NCBI GenBank assembly: GCA_040380855.1
Contig: JBEIIG010000118.1
Location: 1-7,173 of the forward strand
Source: VFMC01 sp040380855
GTDB lineage: Bacteria > Actinomycetota > Acidimicrobiia > Acidimicrobiales > Ilumatobacteraceae
Length of the DNA: 7,173 nt
Reading direction: 5' to 3'
Every line of letters starts with the position of its first letter. Position 1 is the first letter of the stretch. The notes under the pieces were generated by a model. The model saw nothing but the letters and a program-made list of their open reading frames with translations, was not told where the DNA came from and made no database searches. Below, in pieces: positions 6,473 to 7,173 of the stretch. Both the position numbers and the translations under genes were made by a program.

Positions 6473-7173
6473 ATGGTGCTGAGTGCCAACAACGTCACCC
6501 CGGGGCCGGGTGCCTCCGTCGATCTGCTCTTCCGCGAGCCGATCGAGATGCGCGACGGGGTGCGCCTCGTCGCCAACGTGTTCCTGCCCAAGCAGCGCAC
6601 CGGTGGCGTGCCGGCGATCATCGAGTTCACCCCGTACTCGCGCGACACCGGGTCGCCCGAGGGCGTGCGTTTCGCGAGCGAGGGCTTCGCGTTCGTGTCG
6701 GTCGACTGCCGCGGTCGGGGCGACTCCGAGGGTGAGTTCCTCGGCCACCACGGCGGCGAGGCCGACGACGGGTACGACCTCGTCGAGTGGGCGGCCGCAC
6801 AGCCCTGGTGTACTGGCGACGTGGCGTTGTTCGGCGGTTCCTACACCGGGCAGAACCAGTGGACCACAGCGGCGGCGCATCCCCCGCACCTGCGCACCAT
6901 CATCCCGGCCGTCGCCTCGATGGGGGGCCTGGCGCCCGGCGCCGGTGGCATCCCGATCGACCACCAGTTCAACTGGGGCATGCTCACGGCGGGCAAGACG
7001 CTGTCGAGCCGTGTGGTGGCCGAGGCGGCGATGCACATCGCCCGCCTGGCCGAGGCGTTCGAGGCGCACGAATCGTTCCGGTCGCTGAACGCAAGGCTCG
7101 GCGGGCCGTGGGGCCTGCCCGACGAGATGAACACCACGCCGCAGTTCGCGCCGTGGCGACCCGAGTGGGGGCC
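6473..7173 (+). CDS. CocE/NonD family hydrolase (X-Pro dipeptidyl-peptidase S15-like), 3'-truncated
   Basis: The frame is open from ATG 6473 to the right edge (233 full codons plus 2 nt). The N-terminal block 'EPIEMRDGVRLVANVFLPK' (22-40) is the typical opening of CocE/NonD and S15 proteins. PYSR at 54-57 carries the tyrosine (Tyr55) expected to help form the oxyanion hole. VDCRGRGDSEGEF at 77-89 is the family's DxRGRGxSxG block, and GGSYTG at 121-126 is the nucleophile motif GxSYxG with Ser123 as predicted catalytic serine. The acid, the histidine and the C-terminal jelly-roll domain lie beyond the window; family members are usually about 550-600 residues. Activities in the family include X-Pro dipeptidyl-peptidase, cocaine esterase and glutaryl-7-ACA acylase. 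No signal peptide is seen, suggesting a cytoplasmic enzyme. It follows the regulator by 34 nt, likely with its own promoter. Placement beside a peptide importer and an iminopeptidase favours a peptidase role, but that is inference. Confidence 0.9.
   Translation, partial: MVLSANNVTPGPGASVDLLFREPIEMRDGVRLVANVFLPKQRTGGVPAIIEFTPYSRDTGSPEGVRFASEGFAFVSVDCRGRGDSEGEFLGHHGGEADDGYDLVEWAAAQPWCTGDVALFGGSYTGQNQWTTAAAHPPHLRTIIPAVASMGGLAPGAGGIPIDHQFNWGMLTAGKTLSSRVVAEAAMHIARLAEAFEAHESFRSLNARLGGPWGLPDEMNTTPQFAPWRPEWG

Noticed and set aside
5329..6648. Long minus-strand open frame across the regulator and the start of the CocE-like gene
   Set aside because: No family motif, low-complexity composition, and it crosses two well-supported plus-strand genes and their intergenic gap.
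6404..7069. Minus-strand open frame opposite the 3' hydrolase
   Set aside because: The plus-strand frame from 6473 carries the CocE/S15 motifs and stays open to the window edge. The antisense frame has none.

Overview
The window is GC-rich with strong G/C preference at third codon positions and frequent GTG starts. Genes abut with 4-nt start/stop overlaps, and one promoter looks leaderless. This suggests a high-GC actinobacterium; the general style resembles Acidimicrobiia (Ilumatobacter-like), but that finer placement is only an impression. All genes lie on the plus strand, and no RNA genes, mobile elements, CRISPR arrays or gene-free stretches over 300 bases are visible.

Layout. Positions 1-4796 encode a peptide-type (Dpp/Opp) ABC importer: the C-terminal three quarters of a family 5 substrate-binding protein (1-1208), a DppB-like permease (1205-2161), a DppC-like permease (2158-3018) and one long ATPase with two fused nucleotide-binding domains (3015-4796). 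The same transcription unit continues with an alpha/beta-hydrolase of the proline iminopeptidase type (4793-5716) and a TetR-like regulator (5713-6438). All five junctions among these six genes are 4-nt ATGA or GTGA overlaps, which implies one translationally coupled operon whose promoter lies upstream of the window. After a 34-nt gap that holds a plausible leaderless promoter, a CocE/NonD (X-Pro dipeptidyl-peptidase, S15-like) hydrolase starts at 6473 and runs off the right edge.

How the genes may work together. The importer would bring oligopeptides into the cytoplasm. The iminopeptidase would trim N-terminal proline, the CocE/S15-like enzyme could release X-Pro dipeptides or cleave another acyl or ester bond, and the TetR-like protein could sense a peptide or product and control the set. 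The family assignments rest on clear motifs. The proline-peptide theme is an inference from co-location of two families that both include proline-specific peptidases.

The components belong to known families, so nothing here proves an undescribed system. The least ordinary points are the complete chain of overlaps, the fused ATPase with one cysteine-rich linker, the regulator's non-standard DNA-binding region, and the leaderless promoter before the second hydrolase.
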